Made by a program: the position numbers and the translations under genes. Shown piece after piece: positions 18,501 through 26,014 of a DNA stretch of 64,000 nucleotides. The notes below the pieces were generated by a model. The model had not been told where the DNA came from. It saw only the letters and a program-made list of their open reading frames with translations, and ran no database searches. The stretch's first letter is position 1. Each line of letters begins with the position of its first letter. This DNA comes from Salicibibacter cibarius (GTDB taxonomy: Bacteria; Bacillota; Bacilli; Bacillales; Marinococcaceae), in contig NZ_CP054705.1 of NCBI RefSeq assembly GCF_016495725.1, positions 2,976,001 to 3,040,000 of the forward strand, written 5' to 3'.

Positions 18501-18964
18501 GCCGCAAAATGCTCCACTTCCTCGACACCGGAAACGGCGCCGTCGCTTCCCGGTATGACCGGAAGCCCTGCTTCAATCGCAGTTTTGCGCGCCTGTATTT
18601 TATCGCCGAACATATGTAAATGCTCGCTTTTCGGACCGATAAAAATAATCCCTTCTTCTTCACAACGTTCCGCGAAATGCGTATTTTCCGCCAAAAATCC
18701 GTAGCCCGGATGGATGGCATCTACGCCTGTCCGTTTCGCAGTTGAAATAATATTATCAATGTCCAAGTAAGCGTCAATCGGTTTTTTTCCTTCCCCGACC
18801 AGGTACGCTTCATCCGCCTTGTAACGGTGGAATGCGCCTGTGTCTTCTTTGGAATAAACCGCCACTGTACGAATATGTAGTTCCGTACAAGCTCTGAAGA
18901 TTCGAATTGCAATCTCGCCGCGATTGGCAACGAGCACTTTCTGAATGTTTTTCAGTTCGCTCAC
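15515..18964 (-). CDS. pycA: Pyruvate carboxylase
   Basis: Carboxylates pyruvate to oxaloacetate with biotin and ATP, feeding the TCA cycle. 1149 residues (B. subtilis PycA 1148). Order: biotin carboxylase (about 5-455; KASLGGGGRGMRIV, VEFLVG, RIQVEHT), carboxyltransferase (about 530-800; DTTFRDAHQSL, HMHDTSGN), allosteric/tetramer domain, and biotinyl domain with EAMKME near the end. The GTG at 18964 lies 7 nt after GGGGG and gives the family N-terminus. It is next to ctaA/ctaB, as in B. subtilis. The protein is a known target of DarB-type regulators. Confidence 0.97.
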   Translation of the reverse strand: MSELKNIQKVLVANRGEIAIRIFRACTELHIRTVAVYSKEDTGAFHRYKADEAYLVGEGKKPIDAYLDIDNIISTAKRTGVDAIHPGYGFLAENTHFAERCEEEGIIFIGPKSEHLHMFGDKIQARKTAIEAGLPVIPGSDGAVSGVEEVEHFAAEHGYPFIIKASLGGGGRGMRIVRNAEEVRDSYDRARSEARSAFGSDEVYVEKLIENPKHIEVQILGDHEGDTLHLYERDCSVQRRHQKVVEIAPSIALSEQLRDDICQAAIDLADNINYLNAGTVEFLVGTDGSFYFIEVNPRIQVEHTITEMVTGVDIVHAQLYIADGLPLHGSVIALPEQSEIRTHGYAIQSRVTTEDPENDFMPDTGKIMAYRSSGGFGVRLDAGNGFQGAVISPHYDSLLVKVSTWALSFDVAAAKMLRNLREFRIRGIKTNIAFLENVVQHGQFLNGEYNTSFIDDTPELFVFPRRKDRGTKMLTFIGETIVNGYPGLEQQKKPVFSAPRKPEVDEDAPIPSGSKQILDDRGADGLVKWLKDQDRTLLTDTTFRDAHQSLLATRVRSNDLLKIAEPTARLLPDLFSTEMWGGATYDVAMRFLHEDPWERLLNLRAKMPNVLFQMLLRGANAVGYKNYPDNVIEEFVKTSASAGIDVFRVFDSLNWLPGMTKAIEAVGNTGKLAEAAICYTGDILDPNREKYNLNYYKDLAKTLEAEGAHILGIKDMAGLLKPEAAYQLVSELKETVDLPVHLHMHDTSGNGVFTYARAIDAGVDVVDTAISAMAGSTSQPSMESLYYALKGTGKEPALDVEAASKLSGYWEDVRAYYQGFESGLIAPHPEIYEHEMPGGQYSNLQQQAKAVGLKGRWDDVKDMYARVNTLFGDIVKVTPSSKVVGDMALYMVKNDLTEADLFEQGNSLDFPESVVEMFQGEIGQPPGGFPEELQSIILKNREAYTDRPGKHMEPVDFNTLEKQLFRELDRQVTSHDLMNHTMYPKVYEEYEQFRNYFGDVSVLDTPTFFYGLRLGEEIEVEIEPGKTLIVKLISVSKPSETGDRIVYFELNGQPREVIIKDRNIQSTVAEKVKADKKNPNHIAGTMPGTVLKVLVKEGEEVKKGDHLIITEAMKMETTVQAPRDGKIEAIHVENGEAIDSGDLLIEIED

Positions 18965-18993
18965 GTCGGTTCCCCCATTCTCCACTTTTCTTT

Positions 18994-19083
18994 TTAGAAA
19001 ACTTGGCTTTTCCCCAAGCTTATGGCGAAAGCCTTAGCCCAACTTATGCAGGTAAGAAAGTTGATTTATACTTTCTTACCTGT
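18994..19083 (+). repeat. R1 repeat copy d
   Basis: Full-length R1 that begins 30 bp upstream of the pycA start codon, thus inside the likely pycA leader, in antisense orientation to the gene. Confidence 0.85.
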
Positions 19084-19218
19084 CTAAAAAGGTTTTTCAC
19101 TATAATAGCATTTCTTACAACTTGAATCTACAAAAATTTTAGAGTAACGCCTTCGAACCGATGAGCGCCAATCGAAGAAAGCCTTGTCTTTCAATGCTTG
19201 CTAGCCTATTGATTAATA

Positions 19219-19300
19219 TTAGAAAACTTGGCTTTTCGCCAAGCTTTTATGGCGAAAAGCCTTAGTTACACTTATGTAGGTAAGAAAGTTGATTTATACT
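19219..19300 (+). repeat. R1 repeat copy e, interrupted by the IS110 element
   Basis: Matches R1 through module I and the first arm of module II (AGGTAAGAAAGT), then stops after GATTTATACT. A degenerate continuation, CTTTACCTAC followed by A's, appears at 20951-20967 beyond the transposase, so the element was inserted here. Confidence 0.8.
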
Positions 19301-19319
19301 TATAATCATGCCTTTCGCG

Positions 19320-19368
19320 GCGCTCAAGGCACAAAACGTTATGAAATAAGTTGCCTTGAGCGCTTTTT
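19320..19368 (+). terminator. Terminator-like hairpin in the IS left end
   Basis: GCGCTCAAGGCA and TGCCTTGAGCGC form a perfect 12-bp stem followed by TTTTT. It could shield the element from outside transcription or be part of a structured RNA. Confidence 0.75.
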
Positions 19369-19599
19369 GTATTATTCTAGAATGATAGGGGTACTCGGTA
19401 AACTACAAATCACGCAGAGGTGAGTGGCCATTCCGTGAGCGGGGTGACCGCATACTTATATGTGTAGATTGCCACTTGTCAAGCACAAATAAGTGTGACT
19501 TCGAGCACGCAGACTTATCTTTGTATAAACATTACTCGTTTATCGCTCGGCAATCAGTCAATGCTGTTTATCCCTATATATTCTAGAAAGGAGTTTCTT
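19369..19599 (+). ncRNA. Candidate bridge RNA region of the IS110 element
   Basis: 231 noncoding bases between the hairpin and the transposase start, with several small inverted repeats (for example GGTGAGTGG and CCACTT; CACAAATAAGTGTG). IS110 elements encode a bridge RNA in a noncoding end, upstream of the gene in the IS621 group. I infer it from position only; guide loops were not identified by eye. Confidence 0.35.
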
Positions 19600-20847
19600 A
19601 TGGGGTTAAAAATCGTTTATCCAATCTGTTGTGGCATTGACGTTCACAAAACCTTTGTTGTTGCCTGCATTGCTTCCACCGACAAAGGCGTCACAACTTA
19701 CAAACGCCATCGCTTTTCAACCTATACCAAAGGGCTGAGAGAGCTGTCACAGTGGCTTTGTGAAAACAATTGCAAGGATGTTTGCATGGAATCTACCGGG
19801 AAGTACTGGATACCCGTGTTCAATATGTTGGAAGATTCCTGCAATATCACAGTCGCACATCCGAAATACGTCAAGGCGATCCAAGGGAAAAAGACAGATA
19901 AGAAAGATGCTAAATGGATGGCCGATTTATTTAAACATGATCTTGTGCCAGGGAGCTTTATGCCACCGTCAGATATCAGACACCTTCGGGATCTGATGCG
20001 TTATCGTACCAAATTGACAAATATGATCGCCAGTGAAAAAAATCGGCTACAAAACAGCTTATCCGTCTCCAATATTCAACTGGGCTCCGTTGTTTCGGAT
20101 ACACTTGGAAAAAGTTCCATGAATATTATTCAAAAGCTATTGCAAGATCCTGAAAATCCTCATTTGGATATTCCGTCGCTTATTCACGGATCCATGAAGG
20201 ATAAAATTCCTGAGTTGGAACTTGCCGTTGATGGGTTTATTACCCCCGAACAAGTCGGAAAGATCAGGGTCATTTTGAACCATTACAAGTACCTTAAGCA
20301 TTGTAAAGACGAGCTTGAACAATTAATCCTTTCTCTTGCCGAGCCCTACACAGAAGAAATCAATTTGCTTTTAACGGTTCCGTCCATCAAGAGCATCTTT
20401 ACGGCCATCGGAATCATATCCGAAATCGGCGTCAATATGGACGAGTTCCCTTCAGCAAAACATGTCTGTTCCTGGGCAGGGCTAACACCTACGAATAACG
20501 AAAGTGCCGGCAAGAAAAAGTCAGTCAAGATTTCAAGAGCAGGGGTATACATCAAACCCCTTTTGGTACAGTGTGCCAACGGTGTTGCCAAAAGCGATAA
20601 ACATCCTGAAATCCGAAACCGCTATTTAAGCATCAAAAAGCGCCGCGGTCACAAACGTGCCATTATCGCTATCGCACGAATGCTGTTAACAGCAATTTAC
20701 CACATTTTGAAGAAAAAAGAACCGTACAATCCCGAGCTGTATAAAACATCCGAGGTTCTTCCAGCAAGTCGTGAGCTCACCGTGGAGCAAGCAATAGCGT
20801 TAGCAAAATCACAAGGTTTTAAAATCAAGGAACAACCAGCCACTTAA
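19600..20847 (+). CDS. IS110-family transposase (DEDD recombinase)
   Basis: 415 residues from the ATG at 19600, preceded by AAAGGAG. The N-terminal RuvC-like DEDD domain begins CCGIDVHKTFVVACI and has CMESTGKYWIPVFN and KTDKKDAKWMADL. The C-terminal Transposase_20 part has SIFTAIGIISEIG and CSWAGLTPTNNESAGK, with the serine region following. It is full length with no internal stop, so it may be active. It recombines the element without terminal repeats, guided in characterised members by a bridge RNA. Confidence 0.95.
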   Translation: MGLKIVYPICCGIDVHKTFVVACIASTDKGVTTYKRHRFSTYTKGLRELSQWLCENNCKDVCMESTGKYWIPVFNMLEDSCNITVAHPKYVKAIQGKKTDKKDAKWMADLFKHDLVPGSFMPPSDIRHLRDLMRYRTKLTNMIASEKNRLQNSLSVSNIQLGSVVSDTLGKSSMNIIQKLLQDPENPHLDIPSLIHGSMKDKIPELELAVDGFITPEQVGKIRVILNHYKYLKHCKDELEQLILSLAEPYTEEINLLLTVPSIKSIFTAIGIISEIGVNMDEFPSAKHVCSWAGLTPTNNESAGKKKSVKISRAGVYIKPLLVQCANGVAKSDKHPEIRNRYLSIKKRRGHKRAIIAIARMLLTAIYHILKKKEPYNPELYKTSEVLPASRELTVEQAIALAKSQGFKIKEQPAT

Positions 20848-20960
20848 GATTATTTTACAGATTAACCATATTTGACCACAAACCTTCATTTGAGATGGTT
20901 TATTTGGCATGCCCTTTTTTAATGTGCGAATATCAGAGGTTTATTTCAGACTTTACCTAC

Positions 20961-20993
20961 AAAAAAACCAATTCCACCATGCAGAATTGGCTT
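20961..20993 (-). terminator. Terminator after ylaN
   Basis: On the minus strand CCAATTC and GAATTGG pair and a run of seven T follows. Confidence 0.85.
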
Positions 20994-21273
20994 ATTGGTT
21001 TACCGTTCGTTCATGTAATGCGGATAACTTTCTTTCGAGCTCATCCATGATATGTTTGCCGGCCCGCTCATCGATCAAGTTTAGGCGAATGGCGAAATCT
21101 ATTTCACGGGAAAGTCCAAACATTTGGGTGTCCAGCACCTCTTCATAGAGCGGACATTGGGGCATCGTTAAATTGTCCATTTGAACTTCAATCAGTTGCC
21201 TAATTTTTTCAGCATCTGCCTTCAGGACAGCGTAAGCCTGTTCTCTGCTATCGGTCACGGTCTCCATATGCAC
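20992..21273 (-). CDS. ylaN: YlaN, Fur-associated iron homeostasis protein
   Basis: About 93 residues. [20 protein letters not shown] and [12 protein letters not shown] are nearly identical to B. subtilis YlaN, a small essential protein that modulates Fur and iron use. GGAGGG lies 7 nt before a GTG at 21273. The ATG at 21279 directly abuts that site and the ATG at 21267 is 13 nt away, so the GTG is my choice. In B. subtilis ftsW follows; here the IS110 element does. Confidence 0.92.
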   Translation of the reverse strand: MHMETVTDSREQAYAVLKADAEKIRQLIEVQMDNLTMPQCPLYEEVLDTQMFGLSREIDFAIRLNLIDERAGKHIMDELERKLSALHERTVNQ

Positions 21274-21279
21274 ATGCAT

Positions 21280-21861
21280 CCCTCCAGATAAAGTGAAACT
21301 TCCACAAGAGGAGTTATTTTACCTCCTCTAATGTTTCGTTGAACCGAGATAAAAATCCTATGATTATCTTATCGGTTATCCCGATAAATTGCAAGAACAG
21401 CTTTAAAAACTCCCATTTGAATTTATATTTAATTTTGGCGCCGATTATGTCCGGGATTGGAGTCGGTGGCAATTGTCCTATTTGATCCCTGGACCGGACA
21501 GAGATCTGTCTCGGCTATTCGCCAGTGTAGGGTGGTTGAATTAGCCGGTGAATTCTCGGCGCTACCTGTGTATGGTGAAGATATTATTTTAAGCTTCGCC
21601 TTTTATTTTGTCCTCACTCACGACTGGCGAGGACTAATATCTGTCTTTTTTTGACTATTTGCCGTCACAAATTTATTTCAGCCGTTCAGCGCTAGTGTGA
21701 CGTACCAAAAGCAGAATAGAATACATTTACCTACCGTTTGACGACCTAACGCCCTTTGAGATCCTCGGTTAGGGCGCCATCTTCCGTCTTTGATGACCTA
21801 ACCCCCTCCACGATCTGCAGTTAGGGTTTCATCTTCCACTCACCCGCCCGTTCATCCAACG
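21280..21861. other. Intergenic stretch without genes
   Basis: 580 bp between ylaN and the glutaminase gene. It holds the ylaN upstream region, a small AGAGGAG/CTCCTCT hairpin near 21308-21332, and degenerate inverted repeats from about 21440 that grade into the 52-bp array at 21610-21840. I see no protein-coding signal. Confidence 0.5.
21610..21840. repeat. 52-bp palindromic array, family 3 (degenerate)
   Basis: Two clear units have GACCTAAC at 21743 and 21795 and GTTAGGG at 21768 and 21820, each pair 52 bp apart. Two older-looking units upstream have different arms, GTCCTC/GAGGAC (21610) and CGTCAC/GTGACG (21663), 53 bp apart. Confidence 0.6.
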
Positions 21862-22806
21862 TCAAAAAATGCTCAAACTGAAATGCCGGGATAATCGTTT
21901 CAAAAGTTCAACCCCTGCCCGGCTATTGCCTTTTTCGTTCAAAGCGGGACTGTAAATCCCGATCCCCATCCCGTCCGGAACGCTTCCAAGTATCGCGCCG
22001 GATACGCCGCTTTTTGCCGGAATCCCCGCTTTTATGGCAAGTTCTCCGGATTCGTTATACATCCCGCACGTGACCATAAATGTTTTTACCATTCTTGCTA
22101 CCGGCACCGGAACAATTTGTTCTCCCGTCTTGGGTGAACGGCCTTCATGGCCAAAAATAAAACCGATACGCGCAAGATCGCAACACCTCATGCTAAGGGC
22201 GCATTGTTTCGTGTACACGTCTAACAAAGGTTCGATGTCACTGCCGATAACGCCTTCTCCTTTTAATAAAAAGCCGAGCGCCCGGTTATGATCGGCTGTT
22301 TCCAATTCGGATTCAGCGACTGCGCTGTCATAAGTCACTGTGTCGTTTCCGGTTAATTCACGTATAAACCGCAGCAAACGCTCCACTTTTTCCGTTTCTG
22401 TCCGTCCGCCGATCATAGACGTTACAGTAAGCGCGCCCGCGTTAATCATTGGATTTAGCGGTTTTGAGTGGCGCGTTAATTCCAGTCGTGTAATGGAATA
22501 AAACGGACCGCCCGTCGGTTCCATCCCGACTTTGTCAAACACTTGCGCTTCACCGCTGTCCATCACCGCAAGTGCGAGTGCCACCACTTTTGACACGCTT
22601 TGCAACGTAAACACCCGGTCTTTGTCTCCAAAACTGACACATGTTCCATTTTTGGTGTATAAAGCGCAAGCTAATGCACCAGCGTCTGCACGCCGTAATT
22701 CCGGGATGTACGTTGCGATCTCCCCTTCTTTGGTAAACGCACGCATTTCCTCAACAATCTGTCCGACCTCTATTTCAAACTGCCTGAATTCCTCGTGCAA
22801 TGCCAT
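21862..22806 (-). CDS. glsA: Glutaminase (YlaM type)
   Basis: Hydrolyses glutamine to glutamate and ammonia in the cytosol. 314 residues, the usual length of this serine-dependent family. The catalytic S-x-x-K is in TLQSVSKVVALALAV; NPMINAGAL and AKSGVSGAI are also typical. The ATG at 22806 after GGGAGGCG is the start; the extension to 23055 crosses the divergent ylaL gene. The position between ylaN and ylaL matches the second glutaminase of B. subtilis. Confidence 0.95.
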   Translation of the reverse strand: MALHEEFRQFEIEVGQIVEEMRAFTKEGEIATYIPELRRADAGALACALYTKNGTCVSFGDKDRVFTLQSVSKVVALALAVMDSGEAQVFDKVGMEPTGGPFYSITRLELTRHSKPLNPMINAGALTVTSMIGGRTETEKVERLLRFIRELTGNDTVTYDSAVAESELETADHNRALGFLLKGEGVIGSDIEPLLDVYTKQCALSMRCCDLARIGFIFGHEGRSPKTGEQIVPVPVARMVKTFMVTCGMYNESGELAIKAGIPAKSGVSGAILGSVPDGMGIGIYSPALNEKGNSRAGVELLKRLSRHFSLSIF

Positions 22807-22878
22807 ACGCCTCCCGGTTACGCATTTATTATTCTTTTTCGGATATGTTACGATAAAGAAAAAAGAGGAGTTACTGAA

Positions 22879-23346
22879 ATGGATCCTTTTATTGTCCCCA
22901 TATCCGGAAACGTCAAACATCGAATTACGATCGACCCTACTGTATGGATCTTTGACAATCGAAAAATAGACTTGGAAACGTTTTTTCAGGAAACGCCATC
23001 CGCAGAAGAAACGATGGAAGAAGAGAGGGCAGACTTCGGTCCGAGACGATGGCAAACGAATCAGATTCGCACAAAAAAAGAAGCCTTGATTGAAGGCTCC
23101 TACGGGATGAAATTCGAACCATTTATTAACAATGCTGAACCTACACCATCCGCCACAACCCTTGTTGCCGTCACATCCTCAGGTGAAGAAATCACCGCCT
23201 CGTTGGCAGACGGGAAAACATGGATTGCCGGTTTTTCTTCAGAAGGCATGGCGCTAAAAGAGGATGGCCCGATCCACATCTATTTTGCCGATGGTTCAAA
23301 CTGGCATTCACCAATAACCAACGTTGTTGAACTTCGGGTGGAATAA
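22879..23346 (+). CDS. ylaL: YlaL-like protein
   Basis: 155 residues from the ATG at 22879 after AAAAGAGGAG. Residues FIVPISGNVKHRITIDPTVW and WIFDNRKIDLETFF fit the YlaL family, and the position between phoH and glsA is conserved. There is no membrane segment. The function is unknown. The start is only 72 bp from the divergent glsA start. Confidence 0.75.
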   Translation: MDPFIVPISGNVKHRITIDPTVWIFDNRKIDLETFFQETPSAEETMEEERADFGPRRWQTNQIRTKKEALIEGSYGMKFEPFINNAEPTPSATTLVAVTSSGEEITASLADGKTWIAGFSSEGMALKEDGPIHIYFADGSNWHSPITNVVELRVE

Positions 23347-23353
23347 CGCTTCC

Positions 23354-23387
23354 CGGGCCGAACCCTCCCCCTGTTCGGCCCGTTTCC
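23354..23387. terminator. Terminator between ylaL and phoH
   Basis: CGGGCCGAAC pairs with GTTCGGCCCG in the short gap between the two convergent genes. Confidence 0.85.
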
Positions 23388-23391
23388 TTCC

Positions 23392-24720
23392 TTACAATAA
23401 ATCCGCCGCCAGTTGTGCAAGCGAGGACCTCTCCCCTTTCGCGAGCGATACATGCCCGCTGATCGATTGGCCTTTAAAACGCTCCACTACATAGGTGAGT
23501 CCATTATTAAAAGCATCCAAATACGGGTGATCAATCTGTTCCGGATCTCCCATCAATACAATTTTCGTGTTCTCTCCGACTCTCGTTAAAATCGTTTTCA
23601 CTTCATGTTTCGTTAAGTTTTGCGCCTCATCCACGATGATCAGCTGCCCGGGCAAGCTGCGCCCGCGAATATAAGTGAGCGCCTCAACTTGAATGGAGCC
23701 TAACCCTACTAAAATATTGTCCACTTCCTCAGGCTTGTTTGCGTTGAACAAAAACTCCAAGTTATCATAAATCGGTTGCATCCACGGGCGTAATTTTTCA
23801 TCTTTTTCCCCTGGCAAATAGCCGATATCTTTTCCCATCGGTACGACCGGGCGGGCAATCAACAACTTTTTATAAATCTTTAAGTCTTCCGTTTGCAATA
23901 AACCCGCTGCCATGGACAGCAATGTTTTTCCTGTGCCGGCTCGCCCAGTCAATGTCACCAAGGGCAACGTTTGGTCCAACAAAATATCAAAGGACATCTT
24001 TTGTTGAACATTCCTCGGTTTAATCCCCCATACGCTTTCACGGTCGTGGATAAGCGGGCGTAATACCTCTCCTTTATGATCAATACGGCCCAAGCCGGAC
24101 ATAGAGGGCTGTAATTCATTTTTTAGAATGACAAAAGAACCGGGGTAGATGGGCGAACAAGGAAGGGACGTTACCGGAATTTGCCGTTCTTGATAAAATT
24201 CAGCCAACAAAGCAGGAGCTACATGAACACTTTCATACCCTTTATATAAATTATCATCGACAATGACCCGGTCACTGAGAAAATCTTCTGCCTTTAATCC
24301 AAACGCCTCTGCTTTAATGCGAACGAGCGCATCTTTGCTTACTAAAATAACCTGTTCATCACGCGCTTCCTTCTTCTTTTCGTCTTCCACATTTAATGCT
24401 AACGCAATAATTCGATTATCGTTTGTCGCGTCAGGAAGAATGTTTTTCAACTTCTCGTAAGAGCGGTGATTTAACTCCACATGCAATTGACCGCCATTCT
24501 CAAGCGGCACGCCTTCATGCAACGGCTTCCGGGCCCTTAACTGATCAAGGAGCCGCGCCACCTCCCGGGCATTTCGCCCGATTTCGTTCATATGCTTTTT
24601 TTTCGCATCCAATTCTTGCAATACAATCGCGGGGACGAGAACATCATTTTCCTTAAAAGAAAAAAGGGCACGAGGATCTTGCAACAGGACATTCGTGTCA
24701 AGAACATAAGTTTTTTTCAA
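23392..24720 (-). CDS. phoH: PhoH-like ATPase with PIN domain (YlaK)
   Basis: 442 residues. An N-terminal PIN nuclease-fold domain begins YVLDTNVLLQDP (about residues 1-140). The C-terminal PhoH P-loop domain (from about 225) has Walker A GRAGTGKTLLS and Walker B-like LIIVDEAQNL. This PhoH2 arrangement is linked to RNA unwinding and cleavage in other bacteria; the role in bacilli is unsettled. Confidence 0.93.
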   Translation of the reverse strand: MKKTYVLDTNVLLQDPRALFSFKENDVLVPAIVLQELDAKKKHMNEIGRNAREVARLLDQLRARKPLHEGVPLENGGQLHVELNHRSYEKLKNILPDATNDNRIIALALNVEDEKKKEARDEQVILVSKDALVRIKAEAFGLKAEDFLSDRVIVDDNLYKGYESVHVAPALLAEFYQERQIPVTSLPCSPIYPGSFVILKNELQPSMSGLGRIDHKGEVLRPLIHDRESVWGIKPRNVQQKMSFDILLDQTLPLVTLTGRAGTGKTLLSMAAGLLQTEDLKIYKKLLIARPVVPMGKDIGYLPGEKDEKLRPWMQPIYDNLEFLFNANKPEEVDNILVGLGSIQVEALTYIRGRSLPGQLIIVDEAQNLTKHEVKTILTRVGENTKIVLMGDPEQIDHPYLDAFNNGLTYVVERFKGQSISGHVSLAKGERSSLAQLAADLL

Positions 24721-24928
24721 TTCGTTACCTCCCGGTTTGAACGAATAACGGTAACGGAGGCATGAAACATTGCCTCTTACTTTTGTTTATGCAGCCAAGA
24801 AGGTAAAATTGACAAGTCTTTTAAGCAATGCCGTTAGGCATGTTAAAATATTGGTATGAATGCATGGATGTGAAAGGAGAGAAGCAGACCGTTGCGTGTC
24901 GCACCTGCAACCGGATCCTGCGCAAAAA

Positions 24929-25099
24929 ATGCGAGCAAAATGTCTTTTATGTAATAAAATTGACCGGATTTCCGACGATGACCCTCTAGCAAAGCGGTTG
25001 CGCAACCGGCCGATTCACACGTATACGTGCAGCGAGTGTTACGACCGGATTTCCCGCAAAGCCAAAACACGCCGAGGCGCAAAGCAATCAACCGAATAG
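24929..25099 (+). CDS. ylaI: YlaI, small zinc-ribbon protein
   Basis: 56 residues. CLLCNK and CSECYDRI form a four-cysteine zinc site, and DDPLAKRLRNRPIHTYTC is the conserved YlaI (DUF2197) core. The family N-terminus (MRVKC) fits the ATG at 24929, but no good ribosome site precedes it. A GAAAGGAG site instead precedes a TTG at 24892 that opens a 20-codon frame ending at 24954, overlapping the ylaI start. Translational coupling is therefore possible. Function unknown. Confidence 0.85.
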   Translation: MRAKCLLCNKIDRISDDDPLAKRLRNRPIHTYTCSECYDRISRKAKTRRGAKQSTE

Positions 25100-25122
25100 C
25101 AAGTGGAAGCAATAAAAAACGC

Positions 25123-25173
25123 TTGGTAGGTAAGAAAATTGATTTATACTTTCTTACTACCAAGTTTTTTTGT
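25123..25173. terminator. R1 module II acting as terminator (copy f)
   Basis: CTTGGTAGGTAAGAAA and CTTTCTTACTACCAAG pair, followed by seven T. It is the second hairpin of the R1 repeat, alone, between convergent ylaI and the cytochrome gene. Confidence 0.8.
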
Positions 25174-25176
25174 CCC

Positions 25177-25458
25177 TTAATCTGCATCTTCCACGTAAGT
25201 AGCTACATTTTCAGCGTCTTCGCCTTCAAGCATATTTGGCTCCATCGGCCCCGGTCCTTCTTCAATGCCCGTCAACACATCGTCAGACGGCATGCCATAA
25301 AGTTCACCGTCACCATGGCAAGATAAGCAGTTCTCTTCGAACAGTTCTTCGCCTTCCGTAAGGTTTACCGTCGCTTCCGTTTCTTCCGCCGCTTCTTCCC
25401 CGCCGCAAGCAGCGAGCAACATAGCCGAAACCCCCATCACCATCATTAATTTCTTCAT
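25177..25458 (-). CDS. Small c-type cytochrome lipoprotein (c551-like)
   Basis: 93 residues from the ATG at 25458 after GGAGAG. A lipobox (MLLAAC) is followed by an acidic linker, then heme motif CLSCH and a later PMEPNML that can supply the methionine ligand. This is the size and layout of CccB-type membrane-bound cytochrome c551 of bacilli, which carries electrons on the outer membrane face, probably to the caa3 oxidase. It occupies the ylaJ position. Confidence 0.88.
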   Translation of the reverse strand: MKKLMMVMGVSAMLLAACGGEEAAEETEATVNLTEGEELFEENCLSCHGDGELYGMPSDDVLTGIEEGPGPMEPNMLEGEDAENVATYVEDAD

Positions 25459-25631
25459 ACTGAAACATCTCTCCTTCCTCATTTAGTCAAGGAACGCATT
25501 CGTTCGGATATAAATGTCTTTAGAAATGGTTCTTAAAACCTATTTTACATATTTTTCAGTCAATAATCAAGATAATTTTACTATCGGAATTGATTCATGG
25601 ATTTATTTTCATTTATTTGTCAAATTTATAG

Positions 25632-25668
25632 AAAAAGCCACTGCAAAAAGAATTTGCAATGGCTTTAA
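25632..25668 (-). terminator. Terminator after ylaH
   Basis: On the minus strand AAAGCCATTGCAAA pairs with TTTGCAGTGGCTTT and a T-run follows. Confidence 0.85.
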
Positions 25669-25671
25669 CGT

Positions 25672-25998
25672 TTAAGCTTCTTGCTGATTTTTCTTATGGA
25701 TTCGCAAGCGAATCCGATAGACGCCAAGCACAGCCGCGATTACAATCAGTGCTTCGGCGACAGGCATAAAAATAGCGAAAAATGTCAAGACAAAGCAGCC
25801 GATGACGAGTCCGGTATACACGACGACATTTTTGAGTACAGGCAATTTCCTCGCGAAACCTAAGTTAAATACGATGACACTTAGGGCAACCACCGCGATA
25901 TACAATAGCCAAAAGCCAAGGGCCATGTTGTCATATATCCCAAACAGCTGTGCAAACCAGGAAAAATCACCTTGAGAGAGTTGTCCTCCTTCTTGCAC
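25672..25998 (-). CDS. ylaH: YlaH-like membrane protein
   Basis: 108 residues with three hydrophobic helices. The GTG start follows AGGAGGT by 7 nt. FGIYDNMALGFWLLYIAVVA and the position directly after typA identify YlaH. The function is unknown. It is 16 bp downstream of typA and most likely co-transcribed. Confidence 0.85.
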   Translation of the reverse strand: MQEGGQLSQGDFSWFAQLFGIYDNMALGFWLLYIAVVALSVIVFNLGFARKLPVLKNVVVYTGLVIGCFVLTFFAIFMPVAEALIVIAAVLGVYRIRLRIHKKNQQEA

Positions 25999-26014
25999 CT
26001 CGCTTACCTCCTAA

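Larger units (their letters stand above)
19299..20952 (+). mobile_element. IS110-family insertion sequence
   Basis: The boundaries are inferred from the split R1 copy, with CT at both junctions (19299-19300 and 20951-20952). Length is about 1.65 kb. It has ~300 bp noncoding before the transposase and ~105 bp after it, and no terminal inverted repeats, as expected for IS110. It lies between ylaN and pycA, where B. subtilis has ftsW. Confidence 0.75.
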
